A stretch of 64,000 nucleotides of DNA, taken from NCBI RefSeq assembly GCF_012726345.1, contig NZ_PTXN01000008.1:240589-304588 (forward strand), in the 5' to 3' direction. The translations under genes were made by a program, and so were the position numbers. The notes beneath the pieces were generated by a model that saw only the letters and a list, made by a program, of their open reading frames with translations, had not been told where the DNA came from and made no database searches. Positions 47,545 to 58,423 of this stretch are shown one piece after another. The stretch comes from Marinomonas sp. UCMA 3892 (GTDB lineage Bacteria; Pseudomonadota; Gammaproteobacteria; Pseudomonadales; Marinomonadaceae). Position 1 is the first letter of the stretch; each line of letters opens with the position of its first letter.

Positions 47545-50500
47545 AAATTTGCAAACTGCGCCTGAAGAATTTGAATTCCCTTAAAGGCGAATGGGAAATT
47601 GATTTTACCAAAGCGCCTTTTGATGACGCGGGTGTATTTGCCATTGTTGGGCCAACAGGCGCGGGTAAGTCGACGTTATTGGATGCGATCTGTTTGGCTT
47701 TGTACCATGAAACACCGCGTTTGAAAGTCTCACCGAGTCAGAATGATGTGATGACACGTCATACGTCTGAGTGTTTGGCGGAAGTGGAGTTTGAAATAAA
47801 AGGAAAAGGCTATCGCGCGTTTTGGGGGCAAAGACGCGCCCGAGGTCAAAGTGACGGCAAGCTACAGCCAATGACGTGCGAGTTATGCGAGCGTGATGGC
47901 ACCATAATTACCACTAAGATAAACGAGAAGATCGATAAAATTGCTGAAATTACGGGGCTGGACTTTTCTCGTTTTACCAAGTCTATGCTGCTCGCTCAAG
48001 GCGGTTTTTCGGCCTTCTTGAATGCTTCTGCTAATGACAGAGCTGAGTTGCTAGAAGAGCTAACAGGCACGGAGATTTACGGTGATGTGTCTAAGTGGGT
48101 GTTTGATAAGCATAAGCAAGAAAAGCAATCTATTGCGGCGCTAGAAAGCTTCAATGAGCAGACTCAATTACTAACTAACGAGGCTTTTGCTGAATTAAAG
48201 CAAACCGAATCGAGTTTTGAAGCCAAAGAGAAAGCCAATGCACAGTCATTAAAGACGCATCGAACCGTACTTGAATGGCGCCGTACTGAGCAGAAATTGC
48301 ATGAGCAAGTGGTTATCTATCAACAACAAGTCGATGAAGCGAATCAGGCGCTTGCTGATTTTGCACCTCAACAGCGGCAACTTGAACAGGCGCTGACTGC
48401 GCAAGTTTTACAGCCTGATTATGAAAAACAGCAAGGCTTAAAATCTCGTTTGGATCAGAATCAAGCTGATATTGCGCAATATACTGAAACGCAACAAGCA
48501 CAGCTTAAACAAAGTCAAATTCTCACTGAGTCGGTTGAACAGGCAAAAGCGAACTTAGTCAATGCTCGTACTGAATTAGATGCGTTGAACAATAAGATTA
48601 ATGATGAAATTCAGCCCATCTTGTCTCGCCAAGAAAGCATGAAGGCGCAACATCAAGACGTTGTGGCTCGATTAAAACAAGCCTCAGAAAAAGTTGAAAG
48701 TCAGCAGTCACAGTTAAAAACTGTAACAGATAAACAAACTGATATTGATAAAGCTTGCGAAGATAGCAAAGCTATTTTAAGTCGCTGGACGTCACCGGAG
48801 AAAATCGAAAATCAGTTGTCTAGTTGGCAACATCAAGCTCAAAGCATTGCCGCGAATACCCAAGCCGTTGCCGAGTTAGAAAGCAATATTGCCTCTACTA
48901 CAAAATCCTATGATGTCGCTCGTTCGTCTTATGCGTCGAATCAAGCTAAGTTAGAGCAAGACCAAGCAGGTATGCTTGATCGCCAACAAGCGTTACAGAA
49001 CACCCTTGATACTTTTATGCAGTTATCATCGCAACGCGATTATGCTGATTGGCAGAAAAGCTATCATCAGATTGAACGTGCTCAGTATAATGCTCAGTCC
49101 CTTTGGAAGCAGTTTCATCAATATCAAGAACAGCAATCGCAACTTGCAGAGCTAGACGCTATTCTGAATGCAATGACAAATGGTATTCAGCAACAGCAAA
49201 GCCAGTTGGAGCAACAAAGACAAGCTTACAAAGACAAATTCCGTCATCAAAAATCGGTTGAAAAACTGGCTGAGGCCGAACGTCATATTGTCGCGCTTAC
49301 ACAGCTGCGTAATGAACTTGGTGAGCAAGATGCTTGTCCGTTATGTGGCTCTGCGGAACATGATCTTGCTAATGCCTTATACCAAGCGGATTCTGGCAGT
49401 CAGGAAGAGTTTTCTCGCTTAGGCAAAGAGTTAGATAGCCTTAAGGGGCAAGGAATGCAGTTGGCGGCTGATTTGGAATCCATGCAGCGAGAATTAACCT
49501 CTGGACAAACTCGACGTCAGCAATTAACTGAAAGTCTGATTACGGCAGAAAATGAGCTGAAAGAATGGCTAGCATCACTTAATCACTATGTGAACAGCCA
49601 AGATGCCAGTTTTAATCTGTTTGATAAAGGGCAAGTGTCGAGTTTAGTGCAGCGTGTTAATCAAGACTGGAATGTTTTGCAAGAAATCGCTCCTAAGTTA
49701 GAAGCGCTTCAGCAATCTCGTCTGGTATTAGAAGCAGAATTGCAGAACCTGAATGTTCGACATCAAACAATGCAACAGCAAGTGACGAAAGATGAGTCGC
49801 AGTGCCAGTTGCTGTGGCAAGCGTTAGAAACGCATCAACAAAATTTAATAAGCAAGAAAGGCGAGCAAGAACAAATCATCGGGCATTTGCGCAATGAAAT
49901 GCAACAAGCGGGGGTTCCTGAAAGTTACTTTGACTTGTCTTTGACAGAAGCATTGGTGCAGTTGCAGGACGCGATGACTCAATGGCGTGACAGCAAAACG
50001 GGTTACGATGCTCTGTTGCAACAGCGTGAGCAGCTTTCTTACGAATGCCAAGGTCTTCAAGCTGCGTTAAAAGAGAGTCAGCAATTGCAGGCTGAAACTC
50101 GTGACAAGGTCGTTGAATTTGATACGAGCTTAAAAGTCATTGCTGAACAGTTACATGAACTTTTAGGTGGCAAGAGTATTGGTGAACTTCGTCAAGAAAT
50201 GCAATCTCAGAATGATCATGCTCATCAAATGTTAGATAAGGTCGAATCTGAGCGGCAGCAAGTTGCTCAGGCGTTGGCGTCTAGTAATGCTACGTTGGAA
50301 GCTCTTAATAAAACTCAACTCTCATTAGCGTCAGAATATGAGGCAGCGTTGTCCCATTGGCAAAAACGTTTAGCTGAGACGGGTTTTGAAAGTGAGGTGG
50401 TTTGGTTGCAAGCAAGTTTATCCACCGAGGAAGTTAGCCAACGTCAAGAGGTGCAGAAGAAGTTACAAGAAGCGGTTTCTCGATTACATACATTATTAAA

Positions 50501-51284
50501 TCAATCTGAGGAATCCTTGCTTAAGCATACCGAAAGCAAGTTCAAGCTTGCTGTTTTTGGCGGTGCTGCTTTTGACGGCTCAGTCTTTGAAAAGTCTTCT
50601 CTTGAAGAGCTGGAAGAAAAATATGCAGAGCTTGATTTAGAGCGCCAAGCTCTGCATCGTCAATGGGGAGTGATAACACAACAGATTCAAGAAGAAGTTC
50701 AGCGAAGGGATCAGGTTGCCAAATCTAAAGAGGCTCTAGAGGCTCGTCGAGGCTCGTTTGTGCATCTGGAGCGCTTGAATCATTTGATTGGTTCAGCTGA
50801 TGGGGCGAAGTTCCGCCGTTTTGCGCAAAGTCTCACATTGGATCATTTGGTGTACTTGGCCAATCAACACTTGGATATTTTGCATCGGCGTTATCAATTA
50901 ATGCGTAACGAAGATGCTTTGTCATTGCTTGTTGTGGATACCTGGCAGGCGAATGCATCGCGTGATACGAAAACGCTGTCTGGTGGCGAGTCTTTCTTGG
51001 TGAGTCTAGCGCTTGCCTTGGCTTTGTCTGATTTGGTGTCTCATAAGACCAGTATCGATTCGTTATTCTTAGATGAAGGTTTCGGCACTTTGGATAGCGA
51101 GACGTTAGAGTCGGCCCTTGATGCTTTGGATAACTTGCATTCATCTGGTAAAACCATCGGTATTATTAGTCATATCAATGCTCTGAAAGAACGTATTCCG
51201 GTGCAAATTAAGTTAACAAAACAAAGTGGTTTGGGGGTGAGTCGTCTTTCTGCTGGATTTGCTGTGCATTCAACAGAAGAGTGA
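47541..51284 (+). CDS. sbcC: Exonuclease SbcCD subunit C (Rad50-like SMC ATPase)
   Basis: The SMC-like ATPase of SbcCD, 1,247 residues. Walker A is [14 protein letters not shown] near residue 35. Long coiled coils rich in Gln, Leu and Glu flank the zinc-hook CPLC (Cys599 and Cys602). The signature [16 protein letters not shown] and Walker [13 protein letters not shown] close the protein. ATG 47541 overlaps the sbcD stop and matches the family start [16 protein letters not shown]; the longer upstream frame lies within sbcD. Confidence 0.94.
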   Translation: MKICKLRLKNLNSLKGEWEIDFTKAPFDDAGVFAIVGPTGAGKSTLLDAICLALYHETPRLKVSPSQNDVMTRHTSECLAEVEFEIKGKGYRAFWGQRRARGQSDGKLQPMTCELCERDGTIITTKINEKIDKIAEITGLDFSRFTKSMLLAQGGFSAFLNASANDRAELLEELTGTEIYGDVSKWVFDKHKQEKQSIAALESFNEQTQLLTNEAFAELKQTESSFEAKEKANAQSLKTHRTVLEWRRTEQKLHEQVVIYQQQVDEANQALADFAPQQRQLEQALTAQVLQPDYEKQQGLKSRLDQNQADIAQYTETQQAQLKQSQILTESVEQAKANLVNARTELDALNNKINDEIQPILSRQESMKAQHQDVVARLKQASEKVESQQSQLKTVTDKQTDIDKACEDSKAILSRWTSPEKIENQLSSWQHQAQSIAANTQAVAELESNIASTTKSYDVARSSYASNQAKLEQDQAGMLDRQQALQNTLDTFMQLSSQRDYADWQKSYHQIERAQYNAQSLWKQFHQYQEQQSQLAELDAILNAMTNGIQQQQSQLEQQRQAYKDKFRHQKSVEKLAEAERHIVALTQLRNELGEQDACPLCGSAEHDLANALYQADSGSQEEFSRLGKELDSLKGQGMQLAADLESMQRELTSGQTRRQQLTESLITAENELKEWLASLNHYVNSQDASFNLFDKGQVSSLVQRVNQDWNVLQEIAPKLEALQQSRLVLEAELQNLNVRHQTMQQQVTKDESQCQLLWQALETHQQNLISKKGEQEQIIGHLRNEMQQAGVPESYFDLSLTEALVQLQDAMTQWRDSKTGYDALLQQREQLSYECQGLQAALKESQQLQAETRDKVVEFDTSLKVIAEQLHELLGGKSIGELRQEMQSQNDHAHQMLDKVESERQQVAQALASSNATLEALNKTQLSLASEYEAALSHWQKRLAETGFESEVVWLQASLSTEEVSQRQEVQKKLQEAVSRLHTLLNQSEESLLKHTESKFKLAVFGGAAFDGSVFEKSSLEELEEKYAELDLERQALHRQWGVITQQIQEEVQRRDQVAKSKEALEARRGSFVHLERLNHLIGSADGAKFRRFAQSLTLDHLVYLANQHLDILHRRYQLMRNEDALSLLVVDTWQANASRDTKTLSGGESFLVSLALALALSDLVSHKTSIDSLFLDEGFGTLDSETLESALDALDNLHSSGKTIGIISHINALKERIPVQIKLTKQSGLGVSRLSAGFAVHSTEE

Positions 51285-51591
51285 GATGTGAATCGGTATA
51301 TTTACTGACTGTTATTGGTGCAAAAGTTTTCCCCAGATTTGTGGGAACAACTATGTAAGTAAGTTGTAAAATATTAATTAAATCAAATGCTTAATCTTAC
51401 GTTCATTATTGCTCATTTTGCGTTATTCTTAGCACTACAAGAGAGCGGTATGGGCATTTATGTAAGTGTAAAGACATTGTAGTGGTGGCTTTCTTTAATC
51501 ATTCAGCTTGATAGAATAGATTTTTAACGCTGATGATGAAAGTTCTGTGCGGCTTTTCAGTATTTAAGCTATTTAAAAAAGGACAGTTTGC
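51285..51591. other. Intergenic region upstream of minC
   Basis: About 300 bases between sbcC and minC. I see no ORF, no terminator with a T tract and no convincing promoter pair. The minC promoter presumably lies here. Confidence 0.4.
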
Positions 51592-52317
51592 ATGACAGAC
51601 TCAGGCTTCCGACTTAAAGGAAGTGTCGTTACAACGGTTTTATTAGAAATTCAAACCTTTTCATTAGATGACATTGTATTTCATTTAAAAGAGAAGATTG
51701 ATCAGGTCCCGCATTTTTTTAATCAAGCGCCGATCATTATTGATATTTCGAAAATGAAGCGTGGTATCAGGTTAGAAGAATTCGAGGTGCTGATTCAATC
51801 GGTTAGCGCTCTTGGGCTTGGTGTAATTGGTTGGCGTTGCGATCCCGAGGCATTACCTGTTTGGAATGCTTCGGTAACTATTCCTCTATTGCCGGCAAGT
51901 AAAGCAAGACCAATTAATATCTCTCCTGCTGTGAAGGAAGAAACTAGCCCAGATGTGGTGGTGAAGACCGTGGTTGAAGAACGCTTAGTACCACAAGCTA
52001 CCAAGGTGATTACTAAACCAATTCGTTCTGGTCAGCAAGTTTATGCAGAAGGCGACTTAATTATCCTTAATCAGGTTAGTGCTGGTGCTGAAGTGCTTGC
52101 TGATGGAAATATTCACGTTTACGGGGCATTACGTGGTCGTGCATTGGCTGGTGTAAAAGGTGATGCAGACGCGCGAATTTTTTGTAAAAGCATGGAGGCA
52201 GAACTGGTTTCCATTGCCGGTAATTTTATGTTGAGCGATGCGCTGCAAAATATCGTTTGGAAAGACAGCGCTCAAGTGTTATTAGTTGACGATAGCTTAG
52301 AAATCGTACCGCTTTAA
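51592..52317 (+). CDS. minC: Septum site-determining protein MinC
   Basis: The inhibitor of FtsZ assembly at cell poles. The N-terminal domain begins FRLKGSVVTTVLLEIQTF. The C-terminal beta-helix is plain: PIRSGQQVYAEGDLIIL, AGAEVLADGNIHVYGALRGRA (the MinD-binding RGxx region) and GDADARIFCKSMEAELVSIAG. The 241 residues are slightly longer than E. coli MinC. AAAAGGA precedes ATG 51592. First gene of minCDE. Confidence 0.95.
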   Translation: MTDSGFRLKGSVVTTVLLEIQTFSLDDIVFHLKEKIDQVPHFFNQAPIIIDISKMKRGIRLEEFEVLIQSVSALGLGVIGWRCDPEALPVWNASVTIPLLPASKARPINISPAVKEETSPDVVVKTVVEERLVPQATKVITKPIRSGQQVYAEGDLIILNQVSAGAEVLADGNIHVYGALRGRALAGVKGDADARIFCKSMEAELVSIAGNFMLSDALQNIVWKDSAQVLLVDDSLEIVPL

Positions 52318-52378
52318 GATTTATTATTCATTTAATTAGTTAGGTAGACTCAGTGTGAGTTTATCGGGGGATACAACA

Positions 52379-53188
52379 TTGGCAAAGATTATAGTAGTCA
52401 CCTCGGGCAAGGGTGGTGTCGGCAAGACAACATCCAGTGCTGCTATTGGGACTGGTATTGCGTTAAAAGGTCATAAAACGGTAATTATAGATTTCGATGT
52501 GGGTTTACGTAATCTAGACTTGATTATGGGTTGTGAGCGTCGAGTAGTTTATGACTTCGTGAATGTCATAAACAAAGAAGCGACTTTATCTCAGGCTTTA
52601 ATCAAAGATAAACGTACAAAGGATTTGTTTATTTTGCCAGCGTCGCAAACCCGCGACAAAGATGCATTAACTATTGAAGGGGTTCAGGGGGTTCTTGAGG
52701 AGCTTGCTAAGGACTTTGAATACATTATCTGCGATTCGCCTGCAGGTATTGAGAAGGGCGCTCAGATGGCGCTATATTTTGCTGATGCAGCCATCGTTGT
52801 TACTAATCCTGAAGTGTCTTCTGTGCGTGACTCGGATCGTATTTTGGGTATTCTGCAAAGTAAGTCTAAACGTGCAGAAGATGGTAAAGAGCCAATCGAA
52901 GAACATCTTCTTCTAACACGGTACCACCCTGGCCGTGTTGCGTTAGGTGAAATGCTAAGTGTCTCTGATGTTGAGGATATTTTAGCAATTCCATTACTGG
53001 GTGTTATTCCTGAGTCAGAGGCTGTTTTGAAAGCTTCAAACCAAGGGACACCAGTTATTTTAGACACAGATTCTGAAGCCGGTCTTGCCTATATGGACGC
53101 TGTTGACCGATTGATGGGCGAGGAGCGTCCTTTGCGCTTCTTAGAGGTCCAGAAAAAAGGTTTTATCAAACGTTTGTTAGGAGGTTAG
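52379..53188 (+). CDS. minD: Septum site-determining protein MinD
   Basis: A membrane-binding ParA-type ATPase that recruits MinC and oscillates with MinE. The deviant Walker A is [11 protein letters not shown]. Then come [29 protein letters not shown], a [18 protein letters not shown] block, and the amphipathic C-terminal membrane helix [14 protein letters not shown] 52379 is the likely start: GGGGGA lies seven bases before it and the protein then begins (M)[12 protein letters not shown] like the family. GTG 52355 would add eight residues. The 269 residues fit E. coli MinD. Confidence 0.95.
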   Translation: MAKIIVVTSGKGGVGKTTSSAAIGTGIALKGHKTVIIDFDVGLRNLDLIMGCERRVVYDFVNVINKEATLSQALIKDKRTKDLFILPASQTRDKDALTIEGVQGVLEELAKDFEYIICDSPAGIEKGAQMALYFADAAIVVTNPEVSSVRDSDRILGILQSKSKRAEDGKEPIEEHLLLTRYHPGRVALGEMLSVSDVEDILAIPLLGVIPESEAVLKASNQGTPVILDTDSEAGLAYMDAVDRLMGEERPLRFLEVQKKGFIKRLLGG

Positions 53189-53189
53189 A

Positions 53190-53447
53190 GTGGGAATTTT
53201 TGACTATTTTAAAAGCAAAAGCGCGCCTAGCTCCGCTTCTGTTGCCAAGGATCGATTGCAGATTATTGTTGCTCATGAGCGTAGTAAACGCCATCAGCCA
53301 GATTATTTGCCACAGATGCAGCAAGAAATCATTGATGTGATTCGTAAGTATGTAAACATCGGCAATGAGGATGTGCAGATACAATTAGACAATACCGATG
53401 ATTGTTCAATATTAGAGTTAAATGTGACCTTGCCAGAGCAGAATTAG
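53190..53447 (+). CDS. minE: Cell division topological specificity factor MinE
   Basis: MinE stimulates MinD ATP hydrolysis and drives the oscillation. The 85 residues contain the membrane-targeting start GIFDYFKSK, the anti-MinCD helix [14 protein letters not shown] and the dimerisation part [17 protein letters not shown]. The start is GTG 53190 with AGGAGG six bases upstream. One base separates it from the minD stop. Last gene of the operon. Confidence 0.96.
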
Positions 53448-53480
53448 TGCTTCGGTAAGTGGTCGGTAATAAATAAGAGA

Positions 53481-53527
53481 GCGCTCAATGAGACAATTGA
53501 TATATGTCTTGTTTTGCGCTTTTTTTT
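53481..53527 (+). terminator. Terminator of minCDE
   Basis: An imperfect long hairpin (GCGC...AGACA with TGTCT...GCGC) ends in an eight-T tract. Confidence 0.7.
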
Positions 53528-53581
53528 GTGACGAATTATTGTTCGATTGTCGTCATTGTTTCACTCAGGTTTGCATGGGTG

Positions 53582-53600
53582 TATGATGCGAATCATTCTT
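53582..53600 (+). promoter_or_regulatory. Weak Fur-box-like sequence upstream of the peroxidase
   Basis: TATGATGCGAATCATTCTT matches 13 of 19 positions of the classic GATAATGATAATCATTATC Fur site and lies 25 bases before the peroxidase start. The match is modest. Confidence 0.3.
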
Positions 53601-53624
53601 TTTTGATTGTTAGAGTAGAATAAT

Positions 53625-54806
53625 ATGTTGCGTCTTTCTTTAGGTGTGATGGCTGTTTCTTTGTTTCTAGCTGCTTGCAGTGAGCCTAAGCAAGTTGTTT
53701 CGCAAGTTAAGCCGACTAGTTCCTCTCCTGAGCTTCCTGTTGCAATGACAGATCCTAAAGCGATGTTGGGCGCGCAGCTATTTTTTGATACGAATTTATC
53801 TAAAGAGCGTAACCAGTCTTGTGGGACCTGTCATGATATCGCAAACGGATTTGTAGACAAAAGACAAGATGCGTTGTTTGGTGCGGTTTCGTTGGGGAGT
53901 GATAGATTGTCCATGGGGAGCCGCAATACACCGACTGCCGCCTATGCTGCATTTGCTCCGGCTTTTCATCGTATGTCTAATGGTGAATATCGTGGCGGTC
54001 AGTTTCTAGATGGTCGTGCCTCTGGTTTAGCGCAACAAGCAGAAGGACCATTCTTAAATCCTTTAGAAATGGCCTTGCCAGACAGTGCAGCGGTTGTTAA
54101 TAGGGTGAAAGAAAATGAGCGCTATCAAGGCTTGTTTGATTCTATTTATGGGCAGGATATTTTAAATGACTCGATAAAGGGGTATGCCGCAATTACAAAT
54201 GCAATTGCGACGTTTGAAAAAACGGCTATGTTTATGCCTTTTGACTCTAGATATGATCGAGCTTTACGTGGCGAGATAAAATTGACGCCTCAAGAGGAAC
54301 TTGGAAAAACCTTATTTTTCTCTCAGCAGTTTACCAACTGTAATGCTTGTCATCAGTTAAATACTTCGCCACTTAACCCTCAGGAAACTTTCAGTAATTA
54401 CGAATATCGTAATATTGGTGTGCCGTCTAACCCTGACCTAATGGTACACAATGGTAATAAAAAAGATCTTGGATTATTGGATAATCCGTCCATAGATGAT
54501 CCTAATCAAGCTGGTAAATTTAAAGTGCCGTCTTTGCGGAATGTGGCCGTAACAGGGCCATATATGCATAATGGTGTGTTTAAAGACCTTCGAGCCGTAG
54601 TGCTGTTTTATGATAAATATAATAATCCAAGGCGTACAATAAACCCTGAAACAGGTAAGCCTTGGGCTGAGCCTGAAGTGGCGGAAAATATTGACTTGGT
54701 GAATCTGCAAAAGGGTCCTGCCTTATCCGATCAAAGAGTAGATGCCATTGTTGCGTTTTTGAAGACATTGACGGACCAGCGCTATGAGTCATTGCTTGAT
54801 AACTAG
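53625..54806 (+). CDS. Di-haem cytochrome c peroxidase family lipoprotein
   Basis: A 393-residue exported lipoprotein. The lipobox LAAC gives acylated Cys18. Two CxxCH haem sites are Cys66-GT-Cys69-His70 (SCGTCH) and Cys239-NA-Cys242-His243 (NCNACH). Typical CCP/MauG segments are GAQLFFDTNLSKE, SMGSRNTPTAAYAA, FLNPLEMAL, TPQEELGKTLFFS, FKVPSLRNVAVTGPYMHNG and RAVVLFYDKY. It reduces hydrogen peroxide or acts as a MauG-like oxidase in the periplasm; the electron donor is not in view. It stands alone. Confidence 0.9.
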   Translation: MLRLSLGVMAVSLFLAACSEPKQVVSQVKPTSSSPELPVAMTDPKAMLGAQLFFDTNLSKERNQSCGTCHDIANGFVDKRQDALFGAVSLGSDRLSMGSRNTPTAAYAAFAPAFHRMSNGEYRGGQFLDGRASGLAQQAEGPFLNPLEMALPDSAAVVNRVKENERYQGLFDSIYGQDILNDSIKGYAAITNAIATFEKTAMFMPFDSRYDRALRGEIKLTPQEELGKTLFFSQQFTNCNACHQLNTSPLNPQETFSNYEYRNIGVPSNPDLMVHNGNKKDLGLLDNPSIDDPNQAGKFKVPSLRNVAVTGPYMHNGVFKDLRAVVLFYDKYNNPRRTINPETGKPWAEPEVAENIDLVNLQKGPALSDQRVDAIVAFLKTLTDQRYESLLDN

Positions 54807-54950
54807 AGTTGTTGCTTATTAGATTGTTTTAGTTAGGTCCTTATTGTTTTCATTGATAAAACTAGCTACTAAGCCAAAAATTTATTACATTGACCCTTTG
54901 GTTATTTTTTGCATCTTGTATGTGTCGCTAGAATATGAAGGGTTAATATA

Positions 54951-56003
54951 ATGAAATATGTTCCACTTGGCCGAACCGGCTTAGAAGTTTCTCGCGTATG
55001 TCTTGGTACCATGACTTGGGGTACTCAAAACAATCAAGCTGATGCTGATGTTCAAATTGAATACGCTTTAGCAAATGGTGTGAATTTCATCGACACTGCT
55101 GAAATGTATTCTGTACCGCCAACGCCTGAGTCTTATGGTAAAACAGAAACTATTATTGGTGATTGGCTTTCTCGCAATCCATCGCGTCGTGAAGAGTTTA
55201 TTCTTGCTACTAAAATTGCCGGCCCAGGAATGGAGTACGTTCGTGATGGAAGCAATATTTCTGGTAAAACAGTGATTGAAGCCGTAGATGCTTCTTTAAA
55301 GCGTTTGCAGACAGATTATATTGATCTTTATCAGCTTCATTGGCCAAATCGTTCTACTCCTCATTTTGCGAAACATTTCCCTGGGGTTATTAGTTTTACC
55401 GATGTTGACCGCGATGAGCAGTCTGCTCAGATCTTAGATATCCTTCAAGGATTAGATGCTTGTATTAAAGCAGGTAAGATTCGCCACTTTGGTTTATCTG
55501 ATGACACAACTTGGGGGATAAATGAGTTTATTCGTTTAAGTGATAAACATGGTTTGCCTCGAGTTGCGTCTATTCAAAATGAATTTAGCTTGTTGCACAC
55601 AAAAGATTGGCCTTATTTGGTTGAAAATTGTGTGCATGAGGATGTGGCGTACTTGCCTTGGTCGCCTTTGGCTGCTGGTGCTTTAACAGGTAAATATCTT
55701 GGTGGTGCTCGTCCAGAGGGAAGTCGTTGGACCTATGCGCAGCGTAACGGTATTTTCCGAGATACACCTCTGGTTGAGAAAGCGGTTGCCGCTTACATGG
55801 AAGTGGCTAAGAAATATGGCTTTACTGCTGCTCAGCTTGCATTGGCGTGGTGTGATCAAGTTGACGGTGTTAGTTCAACTATCATTGGTGCAACGTCTCT
55901 TGAGCAGCTGAAAGAAGATATGGCTGCTTTTGATATGACACTGTCTGAAGAAGCTTTGAAGGATATCATGGTGGTCTTTAAAGAATATCCTGTTCCGTTT
56001 TAA
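54951..56003 (+). CDS. tas: Aldo/keto reductase, Tas family
   Basis: An NADP(H)-dependent aldo/keto reductase of 350 residues. Beginning YVPLGRTGLEVSRVCLGTMT, it shows catalytic Asp and Tyr in FIDTAEMYSVPPTPE, Lys in LATKIAGPG and His in YQLHWP, then KIRHFGLSDDTTWG, IQNEFSLL and AAGALTGKYLGGARP, all close to E. coli Tas. The substrate is unknown. It ends convergently with the EF-G gene. Confidence 0.88.
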   Translation: MKYVPLGRTGLEVSRVCLGTMTWGTQNNQADADVQIEYALANGVNFIDTAEMYSVPPTPESYGKTETIIGDWLSRNPSRREEFILATKIAGPGMEYVRDGSNISGKTVIEAVDASLKRLQTDYIDLYQLHWPNRSTPHFAKHFPGVISFTDVDRDEQSAQILDILQGLDACIKAGKIRHFGLSDDTTWGINEFIRLSDKHGLPRVASIQNEFSLLHTKDWPYLVENCVHEDVAYLPWSPLAAGALTGKYLGGARPEGSRWTYAQRNGIFRDTPLVEKAVAAYMEVAKKYGFTAAQLALAWCDQVDGVSSTIIGATSLEQLKEDMAAFDMTLSEEALKDIMVVFKEYPVPF

Positions 56004-56033
56004 TGGGTGGATGATTGGTTTTGATATGAAATT

Positions 56034-56058
56034 TGAAAAGCGCTTCGGCGCTTTTTTT
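56034..56058 (+). terminator. Terminator of the tas-like gene
   Basis: AAAAGCGC-TTCG-GCGCTTTT with a stable TTCG tetraloop and seven Ts. Confidence 0.9.
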
Positions 56059-56092
56059 ATGTCTTTAAAATTTTGCTGGGTAAAGGGGCAAT

Positions 56093-56128
56093 AAAAAACC
56101 CGATGCACATTGTGCATCGGGTTTTTTT
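56093..56128. terminator. Bidirectional terminator between tas-like gene and fusA paralogue
   Basis: CCCGATGCACA and TGTGCATCGGG (56099-56109, 56111-56121) flanked by A and T tracts. Confidence 0.93.
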
Positions 56129-56148
56129 AGAGATTAGAAAACTAGAAC

Positions 56149-58239
56149 TTAGTTCTTTTCTCTTTCTTTCTTCTCTTTAACGGCAGCGATAACAGTTTCA
56201 GCTACGTTAGAAGGACATGGCATGTAGTGAGAGAACTCCATAGAGAACTGACCACGACCTGAAGTCATTGTACGTAGAGTACTGATGTAACCAAACATCT
56301 CAGATAGAGGAACGTCTGCTTTGATGCGAACACCAGTCAAACCTTTCTCTTGGTCTTTGATCATGCCGCGACGACGGTTCAAGTCACCGATAACATCACC
56401 AACGTGGTCATCTGGAGTGAACACGTCAACTTTCATGATTGGTTCGATCAACTGTGGACCTGCTTTTGGAATTGACTGACGGAAAGCGCCTTTAGCAGCG
56501 ATTTCGAAAGCAATTGCAGAAGAGTCAACTGCGTGGAATCCACCGTCGAACAATTCAACTTCGATGTCTAGAACAGGGAAGCCTGCTAGAACACCTTGGT
56601 TCATCATAGACTTGAAGCCTTTTTCTACAGCAGGGAAGAATTCTTTTGGTACGTTACCACCAACAACTGTAGATGTGAACTTGAAGCCAGAACCCACTTC
56701 ACCAGGTTTGATGCGGTAGTCGATTTTACCGAACTGACCAGAACCACCAGATTGTTTCTTGTGAGTGTAAGTGTCTTCAACGCTCTTCGTGATAGTCTCA
56801 CGGTAAGCTACTTGTGGCTGACCAACAATTAGATCAACGCCATAAGTACGTTTCAAAATGTCTACTTTGATGTCTAGGTGAAGTTCGCCCATGCCTTTAA
56901 GGATGGTTTCACCAGAATCAATGTCAGTTTCAACGCGGAAAGTTGGATCTTCTGCAACCATTTTACCAATTGCAATACCCATTTTTTCGTTGCCGCCTTT
57001 GTCTTTTGGCGTAACGGAGATGGAGATTACTGGCTCAGGGAAAACCATTGCTTCAAGAGTACAAGGGTGCTTAGGATCACAGATAGTATGACCAGTTTGT
57101 ACGTTTTTCATACCAACGATTGCGATGATGTCACCAGCTTGTGCAGTGCTGATTTCATTACGGTCGTTTGCATGCATCTCAACCATGCGGCCAACGCGTT
57201 CAGTTTTACCTGTGAAGCTGTTAAGGATTGTATCGCCTTTGTTTAGTACGCCTGAGTAGATACGTACGAAAGTAAGAGCGCCAAAACGGTCGTCCATGAT
57301 TTTAAATGCAAGAGCTTTAAGAGGCTCGTCAGCAGATACTATTGCTTTCTCGCCAGTTGGAACACCTTCCTCGTCTGTAAGATCTTGAGGATCTACTTCA
57401 GTTGGGCTTGGTAGGTAGTCAACAACAGCGTCAAGAAGAAGTTGCATGCCTTTGTTTTTAAAGGCAGAGCCGCAGTATGTTGGGAAGAAAGCAAGGTCAC
57501 GAGTACCTTTACGGATACAGCGTTTTAGGTCTTCCATAGAAGGCTCTTCGCCATCCATGTAGGCCATCATTAAATCATCATCTTGCTCAACAGCAGTTTC
57601 TAATAGCTTTTCACGGTATTCTTCAACTTGGTCAACCATGTCAGCAGGAACATCTTCAATGCTGTAGTTTTCTGGTAAACCAGACTCATCCCAGATGTAA
57701 GCTTTACGAGTTAATAGATCTACAACACCTGAGAACTCATCTTCTGTACCAATAGGCAGAACCATGACTAGTGGCGTTGCACCTAGTACTTTTTTAACTT
57801 GTTCAGTTACGGTATAGAAGTTAGCGCCTAAGCGGTCCAATTTGTTTACGAAAATCAAACGTGCAACTTCAGAATCGTTCGCATAACGCCAGTTAGTTTC
57901 TGACTGTGGCTCTACACCGCCAGAACCACAGAATACACCGATACCGCCATCAAGAACTTTTAGTGAGCGATATACTTCTACTGTGAAGTCTACGTGTCCA
58001 GGTGTGTCGATAACGTTAAAGCGATGATCTTTCCAGAAACAACTTACAGCCGCAGACTGGATGGTAATACCACGTTCAGCTTCTTGTTCCATGAAGTCAG
58101 TAGTTGATTCACCTTCGTGAGTTTCACCTAACTTATGGATTCTACCAGTAAGTTTAAGAATACGTTCTGTAGTAGTAGTTTTGCCCGCGTCAACGTGAGC
58201 AAAAATACCTATGTTTCTGTATTTTGATAAGTCAGCCAT
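56149..58239 (-). CDS. Elongation factor G, second-type paralogue
   Basis: A translational GTPase of 696 residues. The G domain is complete: P-loop [14 protein letters not shown], switch region [44 protein letters not shown]. Domains II-V follow ([81 protein letters not shown]). The switch-I text differs from standard str-operon EF-G (GATTMDWMEQEQERGITI), and the gene has no rpsL/rpsG/tuf neighbours. So I read it as the Vibrio-type EF-G 2 rather than the main fusA. Confidence 0.85.
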   Translation of the reverse strand: MADLSKYRNIGIFAHVDAGKTTTTERILKLTGRIHKLGETHEGESTTDFMEQEAERGITIQSAAVSCFWKDHRFNVIDTPGHVDFTVEVYRSLKVLDGGIGVFCGSGGVEPQSETNWRYANDSEVARLIFVNKLDRLGANFYTVTEQVKKVLGATPLVMVLPIGTEDEFSGVVDLLTRKAYIWDESGLPENYSIEDVPADMVDQVEEYREKLLETAVEQDDDLMMAYMDGEEPSMEDLKRCIRKGTRDLAFFPTYCGSAFKNKGMQLLLDAVVDYLPSPTEVDPQDLTDEEGVPTGEKAIVSADEPLKALAFKIMDDRFGALTFVRIYSGVLNKGDTILNSFTGKTERVGRMVEMHANDRNEISTAQAGDIIAIVGMKNVQTGHTICDPKHPCTLEAMVFPEPVISISVTPKDKGGNEKMGIAIGKMVAEDPTFRVETDIDSGETILKGMGELHLDIKVDILKRTYGVDLIVGQPQVAYRETITKSVEDTYTHKKQSGGSGQFGKIDYRIKPGEVGSGFKFTSTVVGGNVPKEFFPAVEKGFKSMMNQGVLAGFPVLDIEVELFDGGFHAVDSSAIAFEIAAKGAFRQSIPKAGPQLIEPIMKVDVFTPDDHVGDVIGDLNRRRGMIKDQEKGLTGVRIKADVPLSEMFGYISTLRTMTSGRGQFSMEFSHYMPCPSNVAETVIAAVKEKKEREKN

Positions 58240-58423
58240 TACATTACTCTAAATAAGTGAGGACGAAATTTGCGCGTTAGTATACAAGACTTTTTGCATT
58301 TGTAGTCAGGTATTTCGCGCTATTCTATTATATTTTATGTACTTAAAGAAAGAGGCAAGATAAAAGCATTTTATAAAAGTGGCAGAAGATCTTTTAATAA
58401 GGAGCAAAAACAGCGGAATTGCT

